Shown: positions 51,613 through 61,749, counted from the stretch's first letter. The stretch: 64,000 nucleotides of DNA from Hemicentrotus pulcherrimus (GCA_003118195.1 BEXV01000052.1:323435-387434), one strand, 5' to 3'. Numbers and translations are program-made. The notes: a model not told the origin generated them from the letters alone.

Positions 51613-54096
51613 CCCTCCTGGCATGGCGTCTATCTTCCTTTCTTCACGGAGCCATCTTTTCTTTTCGTTCCCTTCGTCTTTTTCCTACCTGCCATCTTTA
51701 TGATACACCTGGCTGTAATTGGACTGCTCGTCTAGACAGATTACATAGTTCAAGGTTATCCAACCCTCAAACAAAATTAGCCAAACATGTTCCTGAAAGT
51801 CTCTAATCTACAGGTCTGTAATCTACAGATTTTCTCCGCTCCTGTCATTTTTCCTCCCAATTTTTTTCTTTAACCCTTTTAATATTGCAGCTTGTGAAAT
51901 GTTACATTTAAAAAGCAATTGTAATCCTTCCTCAATCAGCTTAAATCTACATAATTACAGGCAGGGTATTCGATCCAATTAATTCAGCAGTAGCAGTTGT
52001 TAATTTGTTAAAAAGTACAATTAAAAAAAAACATCAAATCCCTTGTGATATATAATTTTAGTAATCGATTACTTTTGAAAACTTTAAAAAAATGACTAAA
52101 ACATTAAAAAATAACTAAAACATATGTGGCACTAAAAGTGGCACACATCTGTTCCTTACACAATAGATTATCAAATAATAATGATCTTATGTCACACAAT
52201 ACATACAAAATGTTCCACTTTGTTAAAGCTTTTCTTCTTTTATCTTCCACACTCGTCAAATGGTTTTAAGAATTTAGAAGATTGAAGAAAGATTGCCTGG
52301 CATGAAGTATGAATCATTCAAGTTGAAATGCGAATTAATATTTAAGGAAAACGTCTTTTGTTACCGCAAATTTCCCACCTCAAACAAAAAACCCTAGGGT
52401 TTGGTATGTCATCATGACTTCTTTACCTCATCATACCAGCGTTGTTAAACACATCCAGTCGCCGCAGGATCGATGGAACTTTTATTTCCGCCGAAGTAGA
52501 CGAGAACAACAAATAATAGATGAGGGCTGCGTTGCTCGTAAAATTTGATGATGCTTTAGAAAAGTGTGCTGTGTGTCACTACGTTGAATGCCTGAGCTAG
52601 AAGGGGGGAAACCATTGACAATCGAGCTTTCTTTTCGAAATGGCAACGGGAAAAGAGAGAGAGAAGTTTTCGGGGCATATTTGAGAAAATATTTATGATG
52701 CTGTGTTTTGAGCGGAAAGATGGATGTATATGGTTGTACAATTACAGATCGTTTTTGAAGAGTCTATTTTGTTTTGTGGCAACACGAGACAGATGATATT
52801 CTGATTTTTGTTGTCATTGATGAATTTTATTGGTTTACAAAACGCTAAAAGCGATAATGATAAAGTGGGCCTGGAAGGCATAATTATCTCTTACAAATGG
52901 TTTTTAAAAAAGATCTGCTTCCATTAGCCTAAATAAAGCCTTCTTTTTGTAACAAATTTATTTTAAAGTGCATGAACAGTATTCTGTGTTGCATATAAGT
53001 TGCTCAAATTTGCAACATCACAGTGGTGACTAGAATGATACATTAGACTTAAAAGAATTGTTATACCATAAGACTCTCATTGTCTATCCAGAACTAGAAA
53101 ATGCCCTTCTTCAAATATACAATATCTTGGGAAATGTTGAATATTACACAGTTAAAATAGAAGCATATTGCTTTTTCAATATGTTATATTTTGTTTTTCA
53201 AGTTTATCTCTATAACATATCCATGTGAACAAAATTTCTGCCTAGAAAACATGATATAATTGATAATTTGATCTCACAGAATTTCATTGGACTACAAGTG
53301 CGCAGTGGACAATACAGAATGAAGGTTAGGAATGTTCTAGCCCAAATGTTCAGCATATAAATAGATTCATTTATCATGCATTGCAAGGATGCTATAGATT
53401 CACTAGCTTACTTTACTAACATCACGATCATTACCCGAAATGTGCCACTGATCGTTTAAAAAACTTTTTTTAAAAACTTGCCTGTTTAGGTCAGTAAGGT
53501 AATGCAGGCTGCTAAGATAAAATTTCAGATTGGTGTTTTGAGTCCTGGTTTATAAAACTTCCAAAAGACTAGTAAATTATGTTTTAGTCCTCTTTGTGGC
53601 AGTTTAGCAATCTTAAGAATAAGAACACTTAAAGGCAGTCAGGACACCCACAATCAGAGGTCCAGACCCCTGAAGGCTAAGGCTAATCTTGAGCTCTGGT
53701 ATGGGCATCTTTTGTCAAGAGAACATGGCTATAATTCATTCTGGATTGTTTATCCTGCAGTAGTTTGATTGTTTGAACCAGTAATTGTAAAATAAAAAAA
53801 TAACCTCTCAAAAACTTGCTGGAAATCATCTTTAATGAAAACCACAACTCACATTTGCACTTGGTGACCAATGTTAATTAAGCACATGGTGTCCGGCCTA
53901 TACCTTGATTTCCTTATCTTTCTATGCTCGTTACTACTCGTTATTTATTTGTAATCTTGAACATTCAGTGTAGCTTTTGTTGGATTCTGTGAGAATTTGT
54001 TCTCTATCATTACAAGAACTCAAGCTTATCTTTAAATTCAAAATTTTTGTATGGGGCTCATGTAGATTGATTCTATTTTTTTGCTACTTATTTCAG

Positions 54097-54334
54097 TCGA
54101 GCCAGCCCAGCTCTCATAGCCATGCATCGGTCGACATCGACGACCACGAGGAAGATCTGGAGAATGGGGACATGTCCCCGCGTTCATCGGATGGCCCCAG
54201 CCTCAGGATGGGCGGCTCACAGGGAGGCCTCTCCCCCAAGAGCGATTCGTCGTCAGCCATGCACGAAGACGAAGATGAGAAGGAGAGCGACCGTATTCAC
54301 CAGGAGGCAATGGCGGCCATGGAACACAGCCTAG
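54097..54334 (+). CDS. dach: dach linker exon with LENGDM..SSDG motif and acidic stretch
   Basis: The exon follows a strong acceptor (TTGCTACTTATTTCAG) and starts on a whole codon. It encodes SSQPSSHSHASVDIDDHEED, then LENGDMSPRSSDG, which aligns with SENGDM..GSSDG of vertebrate DACH1, then a Gly/Ser segment and an acidic patch (HEDEDEKESD) ending in MAAMEHSL. It is 238 bp and leaves one base over, so it joins the 36-nt exon at 55679 in frame as Ala. The donor CTAG|GTACAC is weak (C at +5). If it is not used, the frame runs 17 more residues to a stop at 54385-54387, with an AATAAA about 300 bp beyond. That would give a Dach protein without the C-terminal Dachbox. The exon is firm; its 3' boundary is supported mainly by phase. 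Confidence 0.85.
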
Positions 54335-55678
54335 GTACACGAGATTTGATCAGACAGCATCTTCAAATGATGAGCAAGTATCCCTAACCCCCCCCCCCTA
54401 TACGTCACACAAAAATCCACATTAATAGCCTTTGTGAGCGATGCTTGGCAAAGAACAAAAGATAAACCCAGCAAGCAGTGGGCTTTACCAATCCATGAAA
54501 GAAAAGAAAAATAAGCCAGTTTCTTTCCAGGAAGGAGGTCTGCTTAGAACAAAAGGGACAATGCATTTATATGGAAAACTAAATCAATCAATCATTAAAT
54601 GAACTTAAAGATTCTCACACGCGTTGATTACACTACTGCAGTATTAAGATTCATGTCACCTTGTGACTCCAACATAGTTGTTATTAGTGAAAATAAATCA
54701 AAACAGACGTGAAAGAGAATGATAAAAAATATACATGTAGTTCCTACACGGATATTAACATTAATAGACAATTGAAACTTTAATGCGTGGAGTTCAAGTA
54801 TCCTGGCGCGTATTTTTGTAAGATATATGTATTGGCTGAATATCAATATATTAATTCCCTTTTGACAAAGCCCTATGGAGTATTTTTCTTTGGATTTTGT
54901 GTGATGTGTGGCAACTCTCATATGTTAACAAGGCCGGACATTCGGTTAGATTCTCTATGATCTCTAACACTCATTTTCAAATATTATTTTATGCACAAAT
55001 AAACAGAAAAAAATAGAATATAATAGTTTTTTATTTTTTATTATGAAAATTTCCAAATTCTAGGGGGAAAATGCGAATTTGATGTGAAACAATTCAAAAT
55101 TGGTGAAGTGCTAGAAGTAACACATCTACATGTACATACAATTAACAACTAAAATATTCATACCCCTTTGTAAATTTGATGTTTTTTGTGTTTTCGTAAC
55201 TCAAGAAGAAAGATAAACTAGTTAAATTAGGGCCTTTTTTAATTGAGAAACATTAATCTGGACAAATCAATTCTTCACATACTTCAAAAAGTACAAAAAT
55301 GTGTAAGGGTATGAGTCGTTAGCTGTATGTATGTGGAAATTTACAATAGAGACTCAAATTGCTATCTGCTAGTTTGTATTATATCATAATGACATTCATT
55401 AAAAATGACTTGGCTCATTTTGTACCATTAAATACAAAAATTATAATAATTATAATAGCATGAGTTATCTGTGCTAAGTATCAAACAACTAACAAAGATG
55501 CTTTGAAATCAGATAAAAGAAGCATTAACATTCTCCAGGCAATATGAGTGGAGTTTGCAGTGTTAACATTTGCTTTGCTTTGCTAATTGCAAGTTGTCTT
55601 AAATGGACGTATCTTTTTTGTCTTGAGACTACTCTTTAGTAATATTATTTTCTTCTTTTTTTAAATTCTTTTGAACAG
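54335..55678 (+). other. dach intron, 1.3 kb, with read-through stop and AATAAA
   Basis: The upstream frame continues 17 codons to a stop at 54385-54387, followed by a C run. AATAAA lies at 54692-54697. The remainder is very AT-rich with no structured repeat. It ends in a long pyrimidine tract before the microexon. Confidence 0.7.
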
Positions 55679-55714
55679 CGAACGCGAGAGAAGAGAACAA
55701 GCCCTCTGGCATGA
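55679..55714 (+). CDS. dach: dach 36-nt microexon
   Basis: This is a twelve-codon exon flanked by a long pyrimidine tract ending TTTTGAACAG and a GTAAGC donor. It enters and leaves in phase 1, so including or skipping it keeps the reading frame. With flanking bases it encodes A-N-A-R-E-E-N-K-P-S-G-M followed by Asn across the next junction. Skipping it would join the 54097 and 56794 exons in frame. No family motif is recognisable because this part of Dachshund is variable between phyla. The support is strong splice signals, frame compatibility on both sides and a polar composition matching its neighbours. A short phase-1/phase-1 exon is a typical alternatively spliced cassette, but that use here is inference. 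Confidence 0.7.
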   Translation, partial: RTREKRTSPLA

Positions 55715-56793
55715 GTAAGCTTCATTTCTTATTCTTCAAAAAATAACCCCTTTCTGAATCTGTAATATAAGAACACTAATATTATTAGCTGAGGGTTGGA
55801 AGGGCTTGAACTCTGAATAATAGTGTATTGACTTCAATAATTGGCAGGTTTATGTGCGTGCAAATCTGTTTATTTCTCTCTCTATTTGGCTATAATTCTA
55901 TCCATCTATCATGTTATTTTTGGAACAAAACTGTCCGTCTCTTATATATATTTAAGGTGCAACAGTTCGATCAAACCGCATGTAATCCTATCATATTTAC
56001 GTTATATGTGGATATGATAATCATAGTTTGAAAGCAGTGATGGCAATGGCACAATACCAGACTTTGTCCAGTTATGTTATTGTACGGATTTGGCAGAGTT
56101 TGAAATTCTCACCCCTCGATTTGTAAACAAGATTTCAAGATTTGTATTTAGAATGCGGCTGAAGTGTCACATACAGGTATTGATTTTACCCAGAGTGCTT
56201 CCTTTAAAAAAAGAATGAAAATATACAAGGACTGTTTGTGAAGGAATGAACCTTTCCTCCTTTGTAATCAAAACCATATGAACATTTGCATATTATTTGC
56301 ATAACATTTGCATAGTATTTGCATATTTGAAAATGCAAATTTTGTGTAACTGGTTCATATAAGAGTGTACGTGATGAATTCAGATAATCCGTCTGTATAA
56401 TAAAACTGCAAATGCTTCAAAATGTGAATTGATAGCTACCTGGTATATTAATTTAAAGTGTGTAAGTCAATGGCTATACTGTGTCACAGTTAAAAAAAAA
56501 TACTTTATTGACCATTTCTTGATGAAAAGTGCTGACTGCTCTACCAATCAAAGCTTTAATGAGCAATTAGTTAATTATTCACTTATTACCAGAAGGGACT
56601 CACCTCCATTTTTGAAACTTATATGTCTCAATGCTTCTCTGGCTCTTTGCAGGCAGTATAATACTTCATTCAAGTATGACTTTGGAAGTTCTGAAAATGT
56701 AGGTACTGTGTTTGTGTTGTAAAAGGGACCGACTAAAGGCAGGTCATTATTTTTTTAATAACTTTATTTTTGAAATGATTTGACTATTTTCAG
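55715..56793 (+). other. dach intron, 1.1 kb, with phased octamer array
   Basis: AT-rich. The notable content is the octamer array at 56284-56340; no other repeat was seen. Confidence 0.75.
56284..56340. promoter_or_regulatory. array of POU octamer motifs at exact 11-bp spacing
   Basis: ATTTGCAT occurs at 56284, 56295, 56306 and 56317. A decayed fifth copy (ATTTGAAA) follows at 56328, and an inverted ATGCAAAT lies at 56333-56340. The octamer is the classic POU-domain (Oct/Brn) site. The 11-bp period is close to one DNA turn, so the sites would lie on the same face. It can equally be described as an 11-bp minisatellite. Confidence 0.6.
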
Positions 56794-56918
56794 ATGGAGC
56801 TCTCTCCGAGGGAGCCCATTCAAGAGGGGAGGAGTATGAACAGCTCCATGGCAACAGCACCGGCCAATCAGGGCTGCCCCTGCCTGGAATGACAGCTAAC
56901 GATATACTCTCACACCAA
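56794..56918 (+). CDS. dach: dach linker exon preceding C-terminal Dachbox
   Basis: The acceptor TTGACTATTTTCAG is followed by a frame that completes Asn, then GALSEGAHSRGEEYEQLHG, then NSTGQSGLPLPGMTANDILS ending in HQ. The segment GQSGLPLPGM resembles GHGQPLPPGF just before the C-terminal Dachbox of vertebrate DACH1, and it sits in the same place here. The exon is 125 bp and ends on a whole codon before GTGGCA, a weak donor lacking the usual A at +4 and G at +5. It is the only nearby GT that keeps the next exon's conserved frame. Read-through would add eight residues (VASCNDLQ..) before a stop at 56946-56948. Confidence is high for the exon and moderate for the donor. Confidence 0.8.
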
Positions 56919-57349
56919 GTGGCAAGTTGCAATGATCTACAAACTTAAGGATATATGTGGAACAAACTGATGATTGAGGGATTGAAAATAACTAGTAGTA
57001 ACCTATTGATTAGTACATTGATTTTATTGTGAATTTGTTCGATGGGGTTGATGAAAAAAATGATACGTGTGAGTTGGATATGTATAGTCTCAGTCAGTTT
57101 TCTATAAGAAGTAGTAGTTGAAGACTTTATCAGATAATTTGTTAAGCAATAGGCTTATCTGCCACAATGTCCATTGCATGAAATAGGAAGCCTTAATGTT
57201 TGTTTTCATTTGCATTTTCTAAATTAATTTCTATTCCTTCTTTTTCCTTTTTGTACCTTGTTCCCCCTGTCTGTCTGTCTCTCTCTCTATCTGTCTGTCT
57301 GTCTGTCTCTTCTTTCTCTGTCTCTCCTCTGTATGTCTGTCTCTCTGTC

Positions 57350-57380
<31 letters not shown>

Positions 57381-57457
57381 TCCTGTTCTTGCCTCTCACT
57401 CTCTTTATTTCTCTTCTGCTACCTCTGTTGGCTTCCTTCTTCCTTCCACCGATGCAG
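56919..57457 (+). other. dach intron, 539 bp, with a long CT/CTGT tract
   Basis: The intron starts with the weak donor GTGGCA. It ends with a pyrimidine tract (57262-57420, CTGTCT and CTCTCT repeats) about 40 bp before the acceptor. Confidence 0.75.
57262..57420. repeat. (CT)n/(CTGT)n microsatellite upstream of a splice acceptor
   Basis: TGTCTGTCTCTCTCT-type repeats. The long open frames across it on both strands are repeat artefacts. Confidence 0.93.
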
Positions 57458-57560
57458 GGCCCATCCTCCATGGAGACCCTCCTGACCAACATCCAAGGCT
57501 TGCTGAAGGTAGCGTCCGACAAAGCACGCCAGAGAGACAAGCAGATCAACCTAGAGAAAG
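57458..57560 (+). CDS. dach: dach exon, start of C-terminal Dachbox (DD2)
   Basis: The frame GPSSMETLLTNIQGLLKV continues with ASDKARQRDKQINLEK. It is nearly identical to LSSIETLLTNIQGLLKVA of human DACH1, the most conserved part of the Dachshund C-terminal domain and the first helix of its coiled coil, reported to contact Eya. The acceptor GATGCAG lies about 40 bp after a roughly 150-bp CT/CTGT tract that greatly extends the polypyrimidine run. The exon is 103 bp, starts on a whole codon and leaves one base, completed to Ala by the exon at 60913 (LEK|A ELKLELL). The donor is GTAATA. A foldback repeat begins about 26 bp into the following intron. This is the strongest evidence for gene identity in the window. 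Confidence 0.96.
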
Positions 57561-57585
57561 GTAATACACCACCCACTTAATACCT

Positions 57586-57878
57586 GGGGGGTGTTTCACA
57601 AAGATCCTAAATTGAAGTTATCTTTAAGATGAACTTCAATATTATGGAGAGCCATTTGTAGCCATATTTTGACAAATATTCAAAAGCAAAAATTCAAGTA
57701 TTTTAGACTTTTCATAAATTCCACATCAAGAACATGATATCTCCCATGATTTGAATCAACATGATATTCCTTTTAAAATAACTTTTACCAAATATTTTCA
57801 AGGATGCTAATGGCTTTCCATAATTGTTAAGTCCAACTTAGAGATAAGTTCAACTTAGGATCTTTGTGAAACACCCCC
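57586..57878. mobile_element. foldback/MITE-like element with about 70-bp inverted arms
   Basis: The left end GGGGTGTTTCACAAAGATCC is the reverse complement of the right end GGATCTTTGTGAAACACCCC. Pairing continues with scattered mismatches through AACTT..ATTATGG.AAGCC for about 70 bp on each side, around a central region of about 150 bp. No clear target duplication was seen, so the superfamily is unknown. It begins 26 bp after the donor of the first C-terminal Dachbox exon. Confidence 0.85.
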
Positions 57879-60545
57879 TTGATTCTTATATATCTATTCT
57901 GTGTATTTTGTACCTTCTAGCATAGCCCTGTTTCCATTCTGAACTCTGTTATGTCCACATGTAAGACAGAGAAACATATAGTGACTGGAGATAGTTATGA
58001 TGGGGACAGGGATATTGAGAGATAATTAAAAGAAGAACTGAATTTATGTACAATGATACAATTGGGAGATGTAGAGGTAAAAGAGGAATGGAGAAGGAGA
58101 GAGGAGGAAGAATAGACTAGTAGAGAGAGATAGAGAAAGAAGAAGAGTTAGAGTTAAAGAAATCAACAGAGAGAAAGAAAAAAACAAGTGACAGACAGAG
58201 GGGGCAAACTTGGGATTTTAAATGTATGCCTTCTGCTAAAATGCTAATTAATAAGATAATGCAAGCTTGAAGCTGTGTCTCGTCAGACGATTGATAATTT
58301 TATCAGAAGATGTCCTGCATATCTGAAAGGGAGAAAGATAGAGGAATGGGGGAGGGCTGAAAGTTCTTCAAACTCCTATCCCGACCTAAAATGTAAATGA
58401 GACGTCTGAACAGTTGCCTCTGATCCTGCAATTGAGACGTCAGTAAGCAAGTGGGTCCCGCTGACAGTTCAGCGCAGCTACCCAGAAACTTTTCATCGCC
58501 GTCGAAGGTCAGGGGCGGTGCGGAAAAGATGCGTATCCGAGGGAGAGATGCGAGATGACGAGTGTGAAACAAGAAGTTTTGTTCATTCCTTCTCTCTCTG
58601 CTGTTTCACTCTGCTGACTACAAATTGAAATAATATTGAAACTTTGAATCAAGGTTACCAGCTCGATGACAAGTGCCATCATGTTGAGGCTGCCAAGGGG
58701 AAAGAATTTGAATTTCTCACTTCCCTTTTTTTATGTTACACTGTAAAAGACAAAGAGTGTGTGTTGGGGTCAAAACACACCTCCTCTTGAGTATGTATCA
58801 CTGTGAGGATTTGTAAAGCTTGCATTTATTATGTTTTGTATTCTGTAGTGGGGGCTGAAAGCAAGAAGGACTCTCAGCAGAGGTTCATGCAAATTAGTGT
58901 ACATGACGATGAAATGCTTGTTTTCTGTGGAATGAAATATGAAATCACAAAACGAAATGTTGAATATCGGGCATAGGTCAGATGTAATGGAGAGTTAGTT
59001 TGTTATTTTGTTGTTTTTCTAAACAACTGTAAGTAGAATCATTTTTTAAGTAACTTTCATCGACCATAAATTATTCCATTTCACAAATCCTAAAGTAAAT
59101 TAGTTCATTCTAATGAGGAACATCATAATGATTATGAAGTAATGAGATTATTAAGGAGTGATTGTATCAAATATATTTATAATAAACTGATACACAGAGT
59201 TTAGGAAATATAAACTTGACTCCTATTTACGTCGAACTAAGTCTCACATATTAATGATTAATTAATGGCAGATCATCTTGATTCTTTGTTTGATAATGAA
59301 GATGGTTGTGATTTATATTTACAGAGAGTAATAACTGTCATACATACCAAGGAAGTTATCACGTATATGTTTTTAGAAATTTGATTAATGACAAATTACT
59401 AAAATTATCTATACAAATCACTCTTCCATTCTGCTCGATACTTAAAGAAAACAAGATCAAATTTTACAAGTAAACTGTTTCAAGATTTTACGACATGGAT
59501 GACTTTTCCTCCACGTCTGGATGAAAAAGGGCATAGTTTCATAGTTGGCAAGTTGTAACATCCACAGGGTCTGAACTCCGGGTCTGTAGGCTAATCCACG
59601 CAGACCTTGTACTCAATAACATATCCCATGTTCAGGTGGTCTAGCCTTAGCTCAAGTAAAAAAATGTGGTCTGTTCAGAGTTTGAAATTGCCGTTCCCCT
59701 GCTCTTTCACAGTAGATTAATAAATTTGGCTGTGTGGCTGGAGATCAGACTATGTCCACTCTTACAGTCATATTTCTATAAGCCACTCCTCATTTCTGTT
59801 AGAAGTGGAGCAATTAGACTGCGCTTAATGCCCAATGAAAACAAGGTCAATAAATCAAACAATTGTTTCTGGTTACAAGTGCTTTTTCCTAAGGAAACTC
59901 CATGCCATTTATTTCAGCACTGATCGCCCTATCTCATGCTCGTCTTTCCCACCATACAGCCGCGTGGGTTTGGGGGCCAGCAAAGTGAAAGTTTACAAAT
60001 TGCAATTGTTTTATCAACTGTGGAGGTTTTTAATTGCGCTCCATTTATCCGCCAACGATTGTATACTGCGACTTCCCATTCCTATGAATAATAGTCCTGT
60101 GATAATAGATGACAATTGGCAACATCAATCAAAGATTTGCAATTTGATTTTAATGATGACACTCAAAAGGAACAAAGATGAGTTAGCATCAACTTAAATA
60201 GCCTCATATATCATTAATTGTCCCATTTATTTCATGTATTATGTGTAAGCAAGCATGAAATAAAAAGTGATTCATTGTCTCTTTGCAAACTTTTCCATTA
60301 ATTAATATTGTTTGTTTTAAGTTCATTTTGTAATCGTATCACTTTCCTGCTTTCGATTCAATAAATTCAATGGATGTGTTATGACAGTATAATTGTCAGC
60401 AAGGCACAGTGATACACTATATTTGCTTTATTAGGTGCTACAATTGCTTCCTATAACTTTTTATTTTCGTTTAAATCATATTTTAATCCCCTCATGTGAC
60501 ATCTATACCCTTTTGAAACATAAAAAGACCATAGTTGGAGAGCAA

Positions 60546-60565
60546 GTCACGTGACCTATATATAT
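60546..60565. promoter_or_regulatory. palindromic E-box next to a TATA-like run
   Basis: GTCACGTGAC, a 10-bp perfect palindrome of USF/MITF type, is followed within 2 bp by TATATATAT. The pair lies about 350 bp upstream of the exon at 60913 in the sense orientation. Promoter function is not shown. Confidence 0.35.
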
Positions 60566-60912
60566 GAAGTGTCCTGTAACACAGCAGGAAGTGAATTTTC
60601 ATTAGACTGTTAACTTATTTCTTTCAAGTCACCAATCATACCAAGTGGAGGTAGTAGATACTAAGCAAATATGATAAAAATATTGTCACATATGATTACT
60701 AAGGTTATATTTGGTAAAAATTATGAAACAAGAAAGAAGTTATCTGTGTTGCCACCTGGCTTTGTATTCATGAGATATGATACAAATAGATTGTGAATTA
60801 ACAGATGCCTGTTAATACTATAGTCCATGTGTTATTTTATACTTTGTTACTGTCACACTGTAATGCAAGTTTGTTAATCAGTGAGCATTATTCTCTGTTA
60901 TGTCTTTAACAG

Positions 60913-60996
60913 CTGAACTGAAGCTTGAACTGTTGCGTGAGCGGGAACTTCGAGAATCGATGGAGAAGCAACTGGTTGCTGAACAGAGGAGATTTG
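60913..60996 (+). CDS. dach: dach exon, C-terminal Dachbox coiled coil middle
   Basis: This 84-bp exon lies between TCTTTAACAG and GTAAGT. It encodes AELKLELLRERELRESMEKQ and then LVAEQRRF, matching human TELKMDFLRERELRETLEKQ followed by LAMEQ. The heptad-like spacing of Leu and Met fits a coiled coil, and LRERELRE is a Dachshund signature. It enters and leaves in phase 1, completing Ala at both junctions. About 360 bp upstream lies a GTCACGTGAC E-box with an adjacent TATATATAT, noted separately. Confidence 0.96.
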
Positions 60997-61473
60997 GTAA
61001 GTCTTGCTGGGGACAGTGTTCGTAGGGTTGAACTGATGCCTTCAAGATTTGCTTCATGTTCCTGTCGCTTAAGTAGAATTGTTATTCCTGGTAGGAAATT
61101 TTTTGGGACATATTAATCGGGGATTGTGCCTGTGGACAGTTTCTTCAGTGTATCTCGGTCCCTACAATGATAGAATATCAGAAAACATGTGAAGAAGCAT
61201 TCCACCTTAAAAACCTGATGAGGTCATTCCATTCACCCTTAATATACTTTACTCTGACTGACCGGTTAAAGAATCTGTTAAAGAATCTGGTAATCTCTAT
61301 TTCTCCATTTTTATCGGGTTACATCAAATGTCAAAGTTAGTTCTGCTTCCATTGCCTAACAATACAACAATCTCTATATTCTATATTTTGATTTTTTTAC
61401 CCCTCCATTTTTGAGCAGAGAACTATTTCCTATTAATAGCTCATTGGTCTTTCTTAAATCTCTGTTGTAACAG
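60997..61473 (+). other. dach intron, 477 bp
   Basis: Bounded by GTAAGT and TGTTGTAACAG. Apart from a small local repeat AAAGAATCTGTTAAAGAATCTG near 61268, nothing notable was seen. Confidence 0.8.
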
Positions 61474-61749
61474 CTATTCTTGTCCGCCGTCTCAAGAGGG
61501 AGAAGCGCAGTCGAAGACGGCTCCAGGAGCAGGCGGAGTCGACGACCCAACAGCAGCAGCAGCAGCAGCAGCAGCAGAGGGAACGCGAGAGGGAACAGCA
61601 GAAGATGAAGGGCTCCTTGTCAGACCAGGAGCCAAGCAGGAGCCCACCCATTCATACCATCCAACCCATCCAGGCAGTGGCCCAGGAGTCCATCAGGGCG
61701 CTCAACGGAGGAGACAGGAGGCCCAGCTGTCCAGATGTCTATGAGAAAG
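61474..61749 (+). CDS. dach: dach exon, basic coiled-coil end with polyglutamine and C-terminal linker
   Basis: The acceptor is TGTTGTAACAG and the donor GTGAGT. The frame begins AILVRRLKREKRSRRRLQEQ, equivalent to AIVQKRLKKEKKAKRKLQEA of human DACH1, the basic distal part of the C-terminal Dachbox. It is followed by ten glutamines (one CAA, nine pure CAG, 61548-61577) and REREREQQKMKG. A tail with PPIHTIQPIQAVAQESIRAL follows, then NGGDRRPSCPDVYEK. SIRALN resembles DSLRVLN of human DACH1. The exon is 276 bp and leaves one base (G), so at least one further exon must follow; none is visible before the window ends. An 86-bp minisatellite begins at the last exon base and repeats the donor sequence. 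Confidence 0.93.

Larger units (their letters stand above)
48793..54096 (+). other. dach intron, about 5.3 kb
   Basis: Contents: GAT/TGA microsatellite at 48797-49000, GA tract at 49718-49790, (GA)n at 51207-51246 and a CT tract at 51524-51612. A non-repetitive, less AT-rich block lies at 49330-49660, with a near-palindrome CCTCATTAATATTCATGAGG at 49583-49602. The rest is unique AT-rich DNA. Confidence 0.8.
57561..60912 (+). other. dach intron, 3.35 kb
   Basis: Contents: the foldback element at 57586-57878, purine-rich sequence near 58080-58200, a less AT-rich CpG-containing block at 58370-58570, and the E-box/TATA pair at 60546-60565. No further exon is supported. Confidence 0.75.
42390..61749 (+). 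other. dach: dachshund (dach) gene, partial: eight exons, both ends missing
   Basis: Eight exons bounded by AG/GT signals splice into one uninterrupted frame of 1205 nt, about 401 codons. The product matches animal Dachshund from the RPGRPPKR segment after the N-terminal Dachbox, through the linker, to the C-terminal Dachbox coiled coil. Dachshund proteins are nuclear transcription cofactors of the Pax-Six-Eya-Dach network (eye, limb, neural development). The N-terminal Ski/Sno-like domain binds chromatin, and the C-terminal Dachbox is the reported Eya-interaction region. Junction phases are 1, 0, 1, 1, 0, 1 and 1, and every junction keeps the frame. Missing are the N-terminal Dachbox exons upstream and the C-terminal end; vertebrate DACH1 ends in a short LYLKTTVMY-type tail that I do not see before 64000. 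Introns inside the window range from about 0.5 to 6 kb. The identity is secure; exact ends of exons with weak donors are less so. Confidence 0.93.

Noticed and set aside
57193..57580. 126-127-residue open frames over the CT/CTGT tract
   Set aside because: Only the last 34 codons on the + strand belong to a real exon (57458-57560); the rest is microsatellite, and the - strand frame is its shadow.
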